DNA of 32,430 nucleotides from a virus, in the IMG/VR virus record IMGVR_UViG_3300036830_000151, positions 1-32,430 of that record. One strand, 5' to 3'. Shown in pieces: positions 20,342 to 28,781 of the stretch (the first letter of the stretch is position 1; every line of letters starts with the position of its first letter). A program made the position numbers and the translations under genes. The notes under the pieces were generated by a model, which did no database searches, was not told the origin of the DNA, and saw nothing but the letters and a program-made list of their open reading frames with translations.

Positions 20342-23314
20342 TCAGTAGCCCAGGCGCATGCCGCGCCGCACGGCCGAGGAAATTTCTTCCACGCTCATCT
20401 TGCTGTTGGTTTGGTGCACGGTGATCTGCGGGCTATACGTTCTGTTGTCCACGTGCGACCCTGCGCCGGCGGCGAATTCCGGCGCATTGAGGCTCGGCAT
20501 GCGCAGATCCGAGGGCCGCGCGATCGAGCCGGTGCTGATCGCGCTGCGCAGGCCGGTACTGATATCCGCCGGCAAGATCATTTCCTTGGCGTGTGCCTGC
20601 ACCAGCATGTCTTTCGGAAGCAGCGCGCCCTTTGCTGCAAAGCCCGCCGTCGCCAGAGCTTCACTATGGGCAAAGGAGGCAAGCGCAGGTGCGGCCGCCA
20701 GGTTTGCTGGAAAGGGAATACTTTCGATTGCCTGCACGAAAACATCCGCGGCGGACTGCCCCGCATCCGCCTTGATCACCGCCGCCGCCGTCGCCACTTT
20801 TTTAGCTGCGGCGGCTTGCGAATTGTTGTCGCCCAGTCCCAAGGCCTCCATCAGCTTCTGCACCACGATGGTCGCCAGCATCTGGGCCACGATTTTCTCG
20901 AGTGACTGCACTACGGATATGCCCAGTTGAGCGAAGGCTTGGCCCACGGACTCCGTCCCGCTCATGAGCTGCGTAAATAAATTCGTGAACGATCCCGTCA
21001 GGGTGGTCTTTATCTCGGTACCGATCCGGTTCCACTGCTGTTGGAGCTGCTGCCAGATTGTTCCCTGCTGCTTTATCCCGTCGTTGAATTTTTGAATTTC
21101 TTGGATTTCCTGCTGGGCCTCGGCAATGCGTTCTTTGTTGCCACTAGCGAGCGCTGCCTTCAGCTCCAGCTCCGCCTTCTGGCGAAGCAGCGGGATCTCA
21201 CGTGCGAGGAGCGTGGTCAATTCCCTTTCGGCCTCACGCTCGCTGATTTTTCCGTCCTTAAGACGAATCTCGATATCGGCGCGTTGGATTTCCAGGCTTC
21301 GCAGTTCCTGTTGCGTCGACTTTTCCGCCCGCGAGAAATCGTCGGCCGCCGTCTTTAGCTGAGTATACTGCGCGATCATTTTGTCGATCTGCGCGACTGC
21401 CGCGGCGTCGTCCTTGACCTTGTCGCGGACGAGATTCATTTCCTGCACCTTCAGCGCGATCTCGTCCCTGGTCCCGGATGTTTGCTTTCCCTGTAGGTCG
21501 TCGATCTCCTTCTGAAACTCCAGAATCTTTTGCTGGTTGTCGGTTTGCGCCTTGAATTGCTCGGCATCGAGCGCAGTAATCTTCGTGCGCGATTCGATCT
21601 CCATCGCGGAGATGCGGGCGCTAATCTCGTCCACGCGCGCGAGCTGGCTGAGCTGTTCGGCCGCCAGGCGATCGGCCTGCCCCAGCAGACCCGACTTCTC
21701 CTCGGGGTTTTTCGCGGAGCCCGCCGCTGTTTTCTTCGCCGCAGATTGCCGGCCGGCCAGATCGGCCGCGGCCTGCACCTGGTCGCGCTCCTGCTTCAGC
21801 ACCGCGATCTCTTTCGCCGTTTCCTGCTCGATCTCCGCGCGCCGACGATCGAAATACGCTTTCAGGCTCAGCGTGCCCTTTTCGTACTCCTCTTTGTCCA
21901 CTTCCTCGCGGCCGGCCGCGCCCGCTTTCCACACCGTGAGCATGTCCTGCTGCTGCTTCAGCGAGAGCGCCAGCTCGGCCTTCGCAGCCGCGTCCAGAAG
22001 CGGGGATGCACCGTGCTTCTCTTTCTTTGCCGCTTCGAGCGCGATGATTTGCCGGAGCTGAGAAATTTCCTCGCTATATTGCTTCGCGAGCTCGGCGTTG
22101 TGGACTTTCAGCGCGGCCGCGTAGCCGGCCTCGGCGTTCTTGAGCTGGAGCTGTGCTTCGCCGCCGGCTCGTAGCACCTGCAGGCGTTCGTTTAGTTTCT
22201 CGTTCTGCGCCGCGATTTGTCCGATAGCCAGCGCATCTGCGGCCGATCCCGTGGAAACCGCGCCACCCTTTTCGGATCCCAGGGCGTCTGCAAATGACGC
22301 TGCGCCAGCTCCGGGGCCCAGGATGAAACTTTTCGCGAGCGCTTTCGCCGCGGCGCCGGGATGCGTGGCGACGTTAGCGATGAATCCCTCGAGCTCCGTG
22401 GTCGCTCCCCGGATCGAGCGCATCAGATCGTCCCAACTGCGCTTCGCCTCCATCAGGTTGGCGAGCTCGGAATCGGGGATTACATTTCCGCTCTTATCGA
22501 TCGAGGCGAGCGCATCGCGCAGAGAAAGGCCCTCGCGCGCGGCCTCTTCCATCACCTGCGCCAGCACTTTGCCGCGCGTGCCGAGCGCGGCCATCTCGAT
22601 CGCGGTCCGCGTTCCCTGGTCCGGGATCTTCGATAACTTGTCCGCGAAATCGCCGAGGATATCGTTCACCGGCCGCAGCTTCCCGTGAACGTCGATGAGG
22701 CTGATCCCCATCTCCTTCATCACGCGGACGAAGTATTGCGAGCCGCTGCCGGCGGCGCTTCCCGTGGTGATGAATTCGCCGAGCTGGGTCTGGATTCGCG
22801 CGAAAGCCATCTGCAGGCTTCCCGCGTCCACATCCATTTCCTTGGCGAGCTCGGTATACTCCTGCACCTGCTTTGTGCTCAATCCGGTGGCCGCCGCCGT
22901 GTTCTCGATGGATTGCGCCAGGTCCATCATGTGGCGCGTGACGCTAAAGGCGATTGCGCCCAGCGCCGCGAGCGCCGCGCCGGTGGCTCCGATCGCTGCC
23001 GCGGCGACGCCGAATTTCGATTCGATCCCGCTGGCGCTCTCTTCGAGCATTTTCCCCACGGGCTCGTAGGCGCGAATGGCCAGCAGGCTGCCGAAATTGC
23101 CAAGGCCGGGAATGTTCGCCAGGCGCAGCTTTACGGCCGTCAGCGCCTGCTCGGTGATGGCCTTGAACGCACTCGCAGTCTTCTGCGAGGTCGCGACAGT
23201 CTTCACCTGTTCGGATTGCAGCTTGCCGAGCTCGTTGCGGAGCTGGCCTATAGCCGCGGTAAGGCCCTGGTCTTCGGCTGTGAGCCTGACTTTTACTTCG
23301 GGGGAATCGGGCAT
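20342..23314 (-). CDS. tail tape measure protein
   Basis: This 990-aa protein has long helical regions. The start (PEVKVRLTAEDQGLTAAIGQ) is the typical tape-measure opening. Hydrophobic segments at about 108-130 (AAAAIGATGAALAALGAIAF) and weaker ones near the C-terminus are usual for the family. Residues about 375-760 are charged coiled coil (Lys/Glu/Gln-rich heptads). The C-terminus (ADISTGLRSAISTGS; VHQTNSKMSVEEISSAVRRG) is the conserved TMP end. Tail length scales with this protein: at about 0.15 nm per residue the tail would be near 150 nm (a rule of thumb). Its start directly follows the previous stop. Confidence 0.95.
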   Translation of the reverse strand: MPDSPEVKVRLTAEDQGLTAAIGQLRNELGKLQSEQVKTVATSQKTASAFKAITEQALTAVKLRLANIPGLGNFGSLLAIRAYEPVGKMLEESASGIESKFGVAAAAIGATGAALAALGAIAFSVTRHMMDLAQSIENTAAATGLSTKQVQEYTELAKEMDVDAGSLQMAFARIQTQLGEFITTGSAAGSGSQYFVRVMKEMGISLIDVHGKLRPVNDILGDFADKLSKIPDQGTRTAIEMAALGTRGKVLAQVMEEAAREGLSLRDALASIDKSGNVIPDSELANLMEAKRSWDDLMRSIRGATTELEGFIANVATHPGAAAKALAKSFILGPGAGAASFADALGSEKGGAVSTGSAADALAIGQIAAQNEKLNERLQVLRAGGEAQLQLKNAEAGYAAALKVHNAELAKQYSEEISQLRQIIALEAAKKEKHGASPLLDAAAKAELALSLKQQQDMLTVWKAGAAGREEVDKEEYEKGTLSLKAYFDRRRAEIEQETAKEIAVLKQERDQVQAAADLAGRQSAAKKTAAGSAKNPEEKSGLLGQADRLAAEQLSQLARVDEISARISAMEIESRTKITALDAEQFKAQTDNQQKILEFQKEIDDLQGKQTSGTRDEIALKVQEMNLVRDKVKDDAAAVAQIDKMIAQYTQLKTAADDFSRAEKSTQQELRSLEIQRADIEIRLKDGKISEREAERELTTLLAREIPLLRQKAELELKAALASGNKERIAEAQQEIQEIQKFNDGIKQQGTIWQQLQQQWNRIGTEIKTTLTGSFTNLFTQLMSGTESVGQAFAQLGISVVQSLEKIVAQMLATIVVQKLMEALGLGDNNSQAAAAKKVATAAAVIKADAGQSAADVFVQAIESIPFPANLAAAPALASFAHSEALATAGFAAKGALLPKDMLVQAHAKEMILPADISTGLRSAISTGSIARPSDLRMPSLNAPEFAAGAGSHVDNRTYSPQITVHQTNSKMSVEEISSAVRRGMRLGY

Positions 23315-23572
23315 TTAGTGGGTCAATATTCCGGAGCGGCCGCGGACGTCGCGGTGGAATTCCACGGTGGGAACGATCTCGGGCACGGCGCCGTCTGAAA
23401 CTTCAGAGAAGGATTCGCTTTCGACCAGCAGCGAAATCGAACTGCCTGCGACGTATGCTTCGCGCACGCGGCAATCCTGCGGCACTTCCCCGCTCGCCAC
23501 TCGATAGGAATATCCGCGTTGCAACATCGCCAGGAGCATCTCGCAGGTGATCAGCACCCAGCGAGTTTTCAA
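23315..23572 (-). CDS. 85-aa protein upstream of the tape measure
   Basis: The frame opens at a GTG (23590), but GAGGAG six bases before a TTG at 23572 suggests that as the true start. The product then begins KTRWVLITCEMLLAMLQRGY. The rest is beta-type (YVAGSSISLLVESESFSEVS). It stops directly before the tape measure ATG, so co-translation is likely. Short genes here in siphophages are chaperone- or tape-measure-associated, but no family is recognised. Confidence 0.5.
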   Translation of the reverse strand: MKTRWVLITCEMLLAMLQRGYSYRVASGEVPQDCRVREAYVAGSSISLLVESESFSEVSDGAVPEIVPTVEFHRDVRGRSGILTH

Positions 23573-23772
23573 GGATGGCTCCTCTGGCACATCCGCTGGT
23601 ACGGGCGGGCGCGCGATCGAGCGGGCCGGATTACGTGCGAGCGACGCGGCTTCTCCTCCCGCATCGGAAGAGGTTCCGATTTTCCTACCTCATTTGAGGG
23701 AGCAGAACCGGAAGCGAGCAGGTCGCTCCTGATATCTACCAGAGCCTGGATCGCCTGGGGCGGCAGGTTCAT
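23569..23772 (-). CDS. possible 67-aa protein between chaperone and tape measure genes
   Basis: The frame starts MNLPPQAIQALVDIRSDLLA, with a weak GAAAG in front of the ATG, then becomes polar and Arg-rich to the end. It overlaps the next gene by a few bases, consistent with the operon style, and fills an otherwise empty gap (23591-23830). The first half looks coding; the second half could be read-over of non-coding sequence. No function suggested. Confidence 0.35.
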   Translation of the reverse strand: MNLPPQAIQALVDIRSDLLASGSAPSNEVGKSEPLPMREEKPRRSHVIRPARSRARPYQRMCQRSHP

Positions 23773-23830
23773 ACTTTCAAAAGAATATACCGCAGAGGAT
23801 AGGTTTCAGGCTCATATACCGCAACGTACG

Positions 23831-24145
23831 TTATTTCAGAATCGCCGGCAGCGCCGGTGGCTTCGATCGCTCTTTCAGGTGCGGCGCCAGAACGGCCCAT
23901 ACCAGCATTGCCGCTCGATGCTGCTCGACGGCCGCTTCCCTGAGCCGTTCAACGAACGCGAGAAAAAGATCGCGCAGCGGCCAATCCATTACCCCATCGA
24001 GGCGGTCTGGGTCGTGGCCGGCGAGCTCGCGGATGATAGGGGCGAAGTCTCCAAGGTCCCGGGATCCGCGTTCTCGGTAGGGCGGTCCTTTTCGCTCGGG
24101 CTTGAAGATTTCTGGGAAGTCTCGGAGGATTTCGCCCCTAATGCG
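23831..24145 (-). CDS. frameshifted extension of the tail assembly chaperone (GT-like)
   Basis: This frame has no independent start that fits the operon. It joins the chaperone ORF by a -1 shift at 24145-24151, continuing RIRGEILRDFPEIFKPERKG and ending about 104 residues later (LRDLFLAFVERLREAAVEQH ... LKERSKPPALPAILK). The transframe product is 219 aa against 166 aa for the unshifted one. In lambda the analogous gpG/gpGT pair coats the tape measure and recruits the tail tube protein. The acidic/helical extension would be the tube-binding part. Confidence 0.75.
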   Translation of the reverse strand, partial: RIRGEILRDFPEIFKPERKGPPYRERGSRDLGDFAPIIRELAGHDPDRLDGVMDWPLRDLFLAFVERLREAAVEQHRAAMLVWAVLAPHLKERSKPPALPAILK

Positions 24146-24489
24146 AAAAAAAGCATCACGAAACGCACGATCGCCGCGCGCATGCGCAGCTTGTCCTCGA
24201 GGTCCGTGACCTGGGAGAAGGCGGCCGCATTGCGCTCCGCCTCCGCCCGCGACCACTTTTTCCCTATTTCGTTTAAGCAGCCGGCGAGGATGTGAAACGT
24301 CTCGCCCGAAAGCATGATCTGGGTGAGGAGCTGCTCGGCGCGCTTTTCGGCGGGTGCGCCTTCATCATCGATAATTTCAAGCGCGCCCGAACGGCGCAGA
24401 TGCGCCAGGAGGAAATCGTCCTGGGCGGCGGTGAGGGATTCGGAGATGCCGCGGAATTCGCGGCCGTCAAGCTTGAAGCTTTCGTCCAT
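23989..24489 (-). CDS. tail assembly chaperone (G-like), frame 0 product
   Basis: This 166-aa protein has an excellent GGAGGAAACAG before its ATG. It starts MDESFKLDGREFRGISESLT, and the segment TAAQDDFLLAHLRRSGALEI fits a small helical chaperone. After residue 115 the frame-0 tail is Ser/Thr/Pro-rich and disordered (KSSETSQKSSSPSEKDRPTE), typical of the unshifted gpG form. It lies between the tail tube gene and the tape measure, the canonical place. It should help tape-measure folding and set tail assembly stoichiometry. Confidence 0.85.
   Translation of the reverse strand: MDESFKLDGREFRGISESLTAAQDDFLLAHLRRSGALEIIDDEGAPAEKRAEQLLTQIMLSGETFHILAGCLNEIGKKWSRAEAERNAAAFSQVTDLEDKLRMRAAIVRFVMLFFALGAKSSETSQKSSSPSEKDRPTENADPGTLETSPLSSASSPATTQTASMG
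24145..24151 (-). promoter_or_regulatory. -1 programmed frameshift site T TTT TTC
   Basis: On the minus strand, frame 0 reads CTT TTT TTC at codons 113-115 of the chaperone. The heptamer T-TTT-TTC is a canonical X-XXY-YYZ slip site; a -1 slip places the ribosome in the frame that stays open to 23831. The position, late in the first ORF and before the tape measure gene, matches the frameshift sites known in long-tailed phages. Confidence 0.85.
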
Positions 24490-24605
24490 CTGTTTCCTCC
24501 GGTGATGGTTCCGCTAACTGCTCGCGAAAGGGCCAGGGCCGCCTCTCTCGGTCGGCTCCAGCCCTCCGCGCGTTTCATCCGCCACGAGGGACGGAAAAAA
24601 CTTCT

Positions 24606-25403
24606 TTACAGATACGTGTAGAGGTAGAAGGGATCGTTCGGGTGATTGGCCGTGTCGTCGAGCGCCGTGCCCGAAAGTTCCCAGTTGTTGTATTCGTCTG
24701 AGATCAGGCCGATCTTGCCGTCCTGTGTCAGGTTCACGCGCCACACGTCCGCCGTGATGTTCGGGCCGTCCGCCGGATTGGGCACGAAGAGGATATGGCC
24801 CTGCACGAAATTCACGGTGTGGCCATTCACTTGCGCGAATGTGCCCGCCGTGGGCGTGTAATCCGCGGTGATCTGTTCGGTGCCCGTTACGTCGATTCCC
24901 GAGGTGGTGGGGATGTAGATGATCCCGTGCACCAGATCGATCACCTTGTAATCGGTGTTCACCACCAGCGCCACCGCGTTCTGCTTCAGATCGGTGAACG
25001 TGCCGATGTTGGGCGTCGCGGTGCGGAAATATCGGCCTTTGGCGTTGGGAGTCTGCGCCGCAGCGATCAGCACCTCGTTGGTGATCGGAGTCGCCGATAC
25101 GGTGAGCGATCCCGCCGGGCTGCCGGCAAGCGAATAGATCTGCGAATGATCGGCCGAGAAGTCCGTGCCCTTGATCATGATCTTCAGGTCGCGTTTCTTA
25201 ACGGCCTGCGCGATCAGCGTGGGCGTGGGCGAAAGCGCCTGGACGAGCTCCGCTTTGTCGTCCTTCGGTTCAATTTCAAACTGCTCGCAATTTCCCAGAT
25301 GAATGAATACGCCGGTTGGGGAACCGTTGACGAACCGATCGAGCAGGACTGAACCCTTCCCCAGCGACGGGACGTGGCCAACTTGATACAGCGACGGGGC
25401 CAT
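24606..25403 (-). CDS. major tail tube protein
   Basis: This 265-aa protein has GGGAGAA before the ATG. It starts MAPSLYQVGHVPSLGKGSVL and has a long beta-rich core (CEQFEIEPKDDKAELVQALS; VNFVQGHILFVPNPADGPNI) plus a C-terminal WELSGTALDDTANHPNDPFY. A conserved 'GNCEQFEIEPK' patch and the size suit a siphophage tail tube subunit. Its place directly before the frameshifted chaperone is diagnostic. Residues about 110-190 (TSGIDVTGTEQITADYTPTA) resemble an added Ig-like or surface domain. It is likely the most abundant tail protein. The 116 bases after its stop hold only the chaperone's leader. Confidence 0.85.
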   Translation of the reverse strand: MAPSLYQVGHVPSLGKGSVLLDRFVNGSPTGVFIHLGNCEQFEIEPKDDKAELVQALSPTPTLIAQAVKKRDLKIMIKGTDFSADHSQIYSLAGSPAGSLTVSATPITNEVLIAAAQTPNAKGRYFRTATPNIGTFTDLKQNAVALVVNTDYKVIDLVHGIIYIPTTSGIDVTGTEQITADYTPTAGTFAQVNGHTVNFVQGHILFVPNPADGPNITADVWRVNLTQDGKIGLISDEYNNWELSGTALDDTANHPNDPFYLYTYL

Positions 25404-25435
25404 AATGTTTCTCCCTCAGAGCCGAATAGGACGGC

Positions 25436-25891
25436 TCAAGTCTTTGAAGTCGGATCGAGCCTTGTCGTCCGGTAACGAATAGAAAAATGAAGTGTGGCCG
25501 CGGCGATCGGCGCATCGGCCTCGCGCGATTTCCATTCGGTGCGAATCTCTTCGGCGCCCAGCGCCAGGCCGCCGAAAGTCTCGTCTACGAAGCCTCCCAT
25601 GACGGCCCAGACCAGCACGGGATCGAGCGCCTGGTCGGGCGAAATGGATGGCGAGCCCTGCGCGCGGCATTGGAGCGCGATCGCCAGGGAGCGCTCCACC
25701 AGCGGCGAGCGAAATTTCTGCTTGTCGAAGGGCTGCGGCGCGTCATCCTGGAAATAGACCATGATGGCCGGCAGCGAATCCGTCTCGATCGGGCGCGTGC
25801 GCTGCCTGTGAATCGTCAGGCCCACGATCCCGCTCGATCCGCCGAGAGCGGCGATCAGCGCCGCGGCAATTTTTTCGCGAATCGAGATCAT
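25436..25891 (-). CDS. tail terminator / tail completion-like protein
   Basis: The product is 151 aa, with ATG 25891 overlapping the upstream stop (ATGA). It starts MISIREKIAAALIAALGGSS. The layout is an N-terminal helix, a strand (LPAIMVYFQDDAPQ), ERSLAIALQCRAQ, a helical segment ending ALDPVLVWAVMGGF, and the final strand LHFSIRYRTTRLDP. This is the fold pattern of gpU-like tail terminators, which cap the finished tail tube and join it to the head. It lies just before the tube gene, the standard position. The start 22 codons further upstream is less likely. Confidence 0.7.
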   Translation of the reverse strand: MISIREKIAAALIAALGGSSGIVGLTIHRQRTRPIETDSLPAIMVYFQDDAPQPFDKQKFRSPLVERSLAIALQCRAQGSPSISPDQALDPVLVWAVMGGFVDETFGGLALGAEEIRTEWKSREADAPIAAATLHFSIRYRTTRLDPTSKT

Positions 25892-27462
25892 GGCATCGCC
25901 GACCAGGTATGGTTTATGCCGTACGCGGCCACGGATACAGGGTCGCTGCTGTCCCACGTCAGGCTATACATCCACGGCGTGATCGGAATGGTCGGAAGAT
26001 GCGCGCTGATCGTCGTGGGACTGCCCAATGCCGCGAAGGCCGATCCTCCGCTTCCTGAAGCCTGACCTATCGCCATCGTCGCCGTGCCGTTCGAAAGCGA
26101 GTGGAAATCCAGACAGACCCAATCGCCGGGGATGGGCGTCACGCTGCTGTCCGTCGCCGCGAGCGTCGTTGCGTCGGCGGTGACGTAGTTCCAGTGCGTG
26201 TCGCTCAGGTTGGTGCTGTAGCGAAATCCGATAAATTGCTTCCAATTATTGGCGCCGTTCGACGAGCAAGATTTGTTCAGTATCTGCGGAGGAATGCCGA
26301 TTAAGGATATGCCGACGGCGCAGACTTCCGCATTGGTGATCGCAGTGTTCACCGCCGCCTTCATCGCTACGGCGGAGGTATTCTCTGTCACACTTGAGCC
26401 CAGGGTCCAAGTTGGGGCATAGGCGGTGACTGCGTTCAAAAGGTAGGCTTCGGCGCCGCCCTGCGTGTCTTTGTGAAATGTGTAGCCGCCGCTGATTGAA
26501 TTGGTGCCCGCGCCGCCCTGGGCCACCTGCACGATTACGTCGTTTCCGCCCAGGGACAGGCTCATCGCCTTCTGGGTCGTCGCTGCGGTAGTGTTGTCCA
26601 CCCCGCCAGCGGTATCGAATGTCAACCCGCCGGTCGCGCTAAACTCCATGACTCCGCAGACCCACGGTCCCGTGGAATTTGCGGACAGGTTGCAGGTGAG
26701 GGTCGTCTTCCCGCCCGCCCCGCTATCCACCGTCGCTATCGCATTCATTCCCGTGGCTGCTGTATCGGTAGCGATGGCCCTATTTGTAAAAGTGTCTCCT
26801 CCGTCCGTGATGCTCGTCAGCGTGTTGGTCTGGATCGCTACTACGTTGACGTATCCGACCAGGGTGTGACCGGCACCTGTCGAAGTGATCGTCTTGGTGC
26901 ACGTCGAGGTCCCGGTCGTACACGCCTCATTCGCCGTATTCTGGACGAACGTGATGAGGTTCTTCTTCTGCCATCTGAAGAAATAATACACATGGTAATC
27001 GGCAGTCCCTGGAGTTGGAAAATTCCCGTTAGCCTGAAAATTGGTGCACGCCACCGAAGGCGTGGAATCCGCACAATTCGCCAAACCTGCGCTGGCTTCC
27101 TGCCCAGAGGTGGTGGAGTACAGATCGATTAAATTCGGATGGTTCGCATCCGGCGTAGCGTATCCATCCCGCTGAATGGCGGCGCCGCTTTGCACATCTG
27201 TAAAATAGCCATCTCCCAAAAGTCCTTCGTCGAGAGTGCCGCCAGCGAAGCCGTAGAATCGACCCGTCCAACTGGGGTCGGCCCACGTTCCGTCGCCGCG
27301 CCAGAATGTGGAGCTCGACGCGCCGGTCCCGCTGCCCAGGTGAGACACGTCGAGGTTGCCGACGACCTGCGTGGCGAGGTTGATGACCGTGGTGGCGCCC
27401 GCGAGCGCGAGCACCGCCAAAACGATCGCGCCAACCAGGACGGCCGGGTTTTTCCGTTTCAT
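25888..27462 (-). CDS. anchored fibre-like virion or surface protein
   Basis: The 524-aa product starts MKRKNPAVLVGAIVLAVLAL, a basic N-terminus plus a hydrophobic stretch typical of a signal or anchor. It continues INLATQVVGNLDVSHLGSGT and SSSTFWRGDGTWADPSWTGR, a 'SGTGASSSTFxRGDGTWA' motif frequent in phage tail fibre and collagen-like proteins. The body is Gly/Ser/Thr-rich beta structure, with a lectin- or jelly-roll-like C-terminal part (WVCLDFHSLSNGTATMAIGQ). It sits between neck genes and the tail terminator, an unusual site for a fibre, and shares its N-terminal plan with the next gene upstream. Confidence 0.65.
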   Translation of the reverse strand: MKRKNPAVLVGAIVLAVLALAGATTVINLATQVVGNLDVSHLGSGTGASSSTFWRGDGTWADPSWTGRFYGFAGGTLDEGLLGDGYFTDVQSGAAIQRDGYATPDANHPNLIDLYSTTSGQEASAGLANCADSTPSVACTNFQANGNFPTPGTADYHVYYFFRWQKKNLITFVQNTANEACTTGTSTCTKTITSTGAGHTLVGYVNVVAIQTNTLTSITDGGDTFTNRAIATDTAATGMNAIATVDSGAGGKTTLTCNLSANSTGPWVCGVMEFSATGGLTFDTAGGVDNTTAATTQKAMSLSLGGNDVIVQVAQGGAGTNSISGGYTFHKDTQGGAEAYLLNAVTAYAPTWTLGSSVTENTSAVAMKAAVNTAITNAEVCAVGISLIGIPPQILNKSCSSNGANNWKQFIGFRYSTNLSDTHWNYVTADATTLAATDSSVTPIPGDWVCLDFHSLSNGTATMAIGQASGSGGSAFAALGSPTTISAHLPTIPITPWMYSLTWDSSDPVSVAAYGINHTWSAMP

Positions 27463-27470
27463 CTCCGGAG

Positions 27471-28169
27471 CTAGTACCTGTAAAAGCAGTCGAGCGTGGA
27501 GCCGGTGGGCGGCGCGATCCCGTAGGTGATCGTACCGGTCGAGAGAGTGTAGTCCGCGCCGCCGGCGCGCTGCTGCACGCCATTTTCAAAACAATTCAGC
27601 GATCCCGCCGGGCTGGGCGTGTGCGCCAAAGTGAAGGTGACGTTGCTGCTGTTGATCGTCCCGGAAGGAACCTCTGCATCGGCGAAAGTGCCACTGAGCA
27701 CGGAGATCGTGCCGAAGGCGTGAGTGGTCCCGTTATAGGTTTCCGCCAAGGCGCCGGCGCTGGTGTCACCCAGCGTCGCCCATGCCCCGGTGGCCGCTCC
27801 CGTGGTGATCGCAACTTGATTCGCCGCGGAGTTCGTCGGAATGCTGGTGCCGTTGATCTTCGCGCAGGTAGCTACGTTGGAGCCGCTCGTGGCGCAATCG
27901 CCGGAAAGTTCCGAGGCCGTCATCGGGTTGCCGCCGCGAACCAAGCCGGTCAGCGTGGACGCTGTTCCCGTTCCGCCGTTGCCAGTGCCCAGGACGTTTC
28001 GCACCTGGTTGGTGAGATCGATGGTCGTCACCGCGCCGGTCAATCCGGCCATGCTGACGATCATCAACAGGCTCACCAGGAACGGCGCGTACTTCGCCGC
28101 GAACTGGCTTTTCGGCTTCGCCACCATCGGCCTGCCGCGGTGATCTTTGAAAACAGGTTGGGCGTTCAT
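27471..28169 (-). CDS. anchored fibre-like protein sharing a C-terminal domain with the neck protein
   Basis: The 232-aa product has AAGGAG before the ATG. Residues about 26-47 are a hydrophobic segment (YAPFLVSLLMIVSMAGLTGA). The following TTIDLTNQVRNVLGTGNGGT is the same plan as the neighbouring 524-aa protein. Residues 168-232 (VTFTLAHTPSPAGSLNCFEN; DYTLSTGTITYGIAPPTGST) match the last domain of the neck protein at 28196. The domain is of the 'F.NG....DYT...TI...PP.G....Y' type seen in virion appendages. Probably a collar or neck appendage. The hydrophobic N-terminus is odd for a purely virion protein. Confidence 0.65.
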   Translation of the reverse strand: MNAQPVFKDHRGRPMVAKPKSQFAAKYAPFLVSLLMIVSMAGLTGAVTTIDLTNQVRNVLGTGNGGTGTASTLTGLVRGGNPMTASELSGDCATSGSNVATCAKINGTSIPTNSAANQVAITTGAATGAWATLGDTSAGALAETYNGTTHAFGTISVLSGTFADAEVPSGTINSSNVTFTLAHTPSPAGSLNCFENGVQQRAGGADYTLSTGTITYGIAPPTGSTLDCFYRY

Positions 28170-28195
28170 CTTTTTTTTCTCCTTAAAGGAATCTC

Positions 28196-28747
28196 TCAGA
28201 AGCGATAATCGGCGATGAGATTGGCTCCTGGCGAGGGCGCCAATACAAACGTGATCGTGTTTCCCACCAGCGTGAAATCCACTCCCGGACTTAGCCGCTC
28301 GCCGTTAAATAGTTTCAGGCTCGTTGGCGGATTCGGAGCATTCGGCAGCGTATAGACCGTGTTCACGCCGTCGATCGCGCCGGCCGGCACGATATCGTCT
28401 GCGAAATTCACCGAGCCTCCGCCTCCGCCGCCGTCATCGGAACCCAGCACCAGTTTGGTGAGGCCGCCATCTCCGATGCGCAGGCGGCTGCGCACCGTGA
28501 AATTGAGGCTGCCGATCGCGACGGACTGATCGATCGCCGCCGCGGGGAACGCCGAGGTCTGTACCGTGAGCGTGGTGGCCAGCACGACCACCTCGCCGCG
28601 TTCCGAATCCTGGACGAGGATCTCGTCCGCCTCATCGAGAAGTCCTACGCCGGCAACGCCGCCGACGGTGATGGCGATGGCCATATCCGCCATCAGCGCG
28701 GGAATATCGGAATTGCCGAAGGCCGCGGCGCTCGAGGGAATCGGCAT
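28196..28747 (-). CDS. neck / head-tail stopper-like protein with appended beta domain
   Basis: This is a 183-aa protein. The N-terminal about 105 residues (VAGVGLLDEADEILVQDSER; LNFTVRSRLRIGDGGLTKLV) resemble head-tail joining/stopper proteins of the FII type: strand, 'GLLDEAD', strand, then 'tVR..r..DGg.T.LvL'. A Gly-rich hinge (DDGGGGGGS) leads to a second domain (113-183; YTLPNAPNPPTSLKLFNGER, DFTLVGNTITFVLAPSPGA) that is repeated in the next gene. Position two genes after the capsid protein suits a neck component. Confidence in the stopper role is moderate; the domain fusion is clear from the sequence. Confidence 0.7.
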   Translation of the reverse strand: MPIPSSAAAFGNSDIPALMADMAIAITVGGVAGVGLLDEADEILVQDSERGEVVVLATTLTVQTSAFPAAAIDQSVAIGSLNFTVRSRLRIGDGGLTKLVLGSDDGGGGGGSVNFADDIVPAGAIDGVNTVYTLPNAPNPPTSLKLFNGERLSPGVDFTLVGNTITFVLAPSPGANLIADYRF

Positions 28748-28781
28748 CGGTTTTATCTAGCGCGCTTCCCGCGCCAGGCCT

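Noticed and set aside
21530-22174. Long plus-strand frame opposite the tape measure gene
   Set aside because: Composition is the mirror of the Lys/Glu/Ala coiled coil on the other strand; no independent support.
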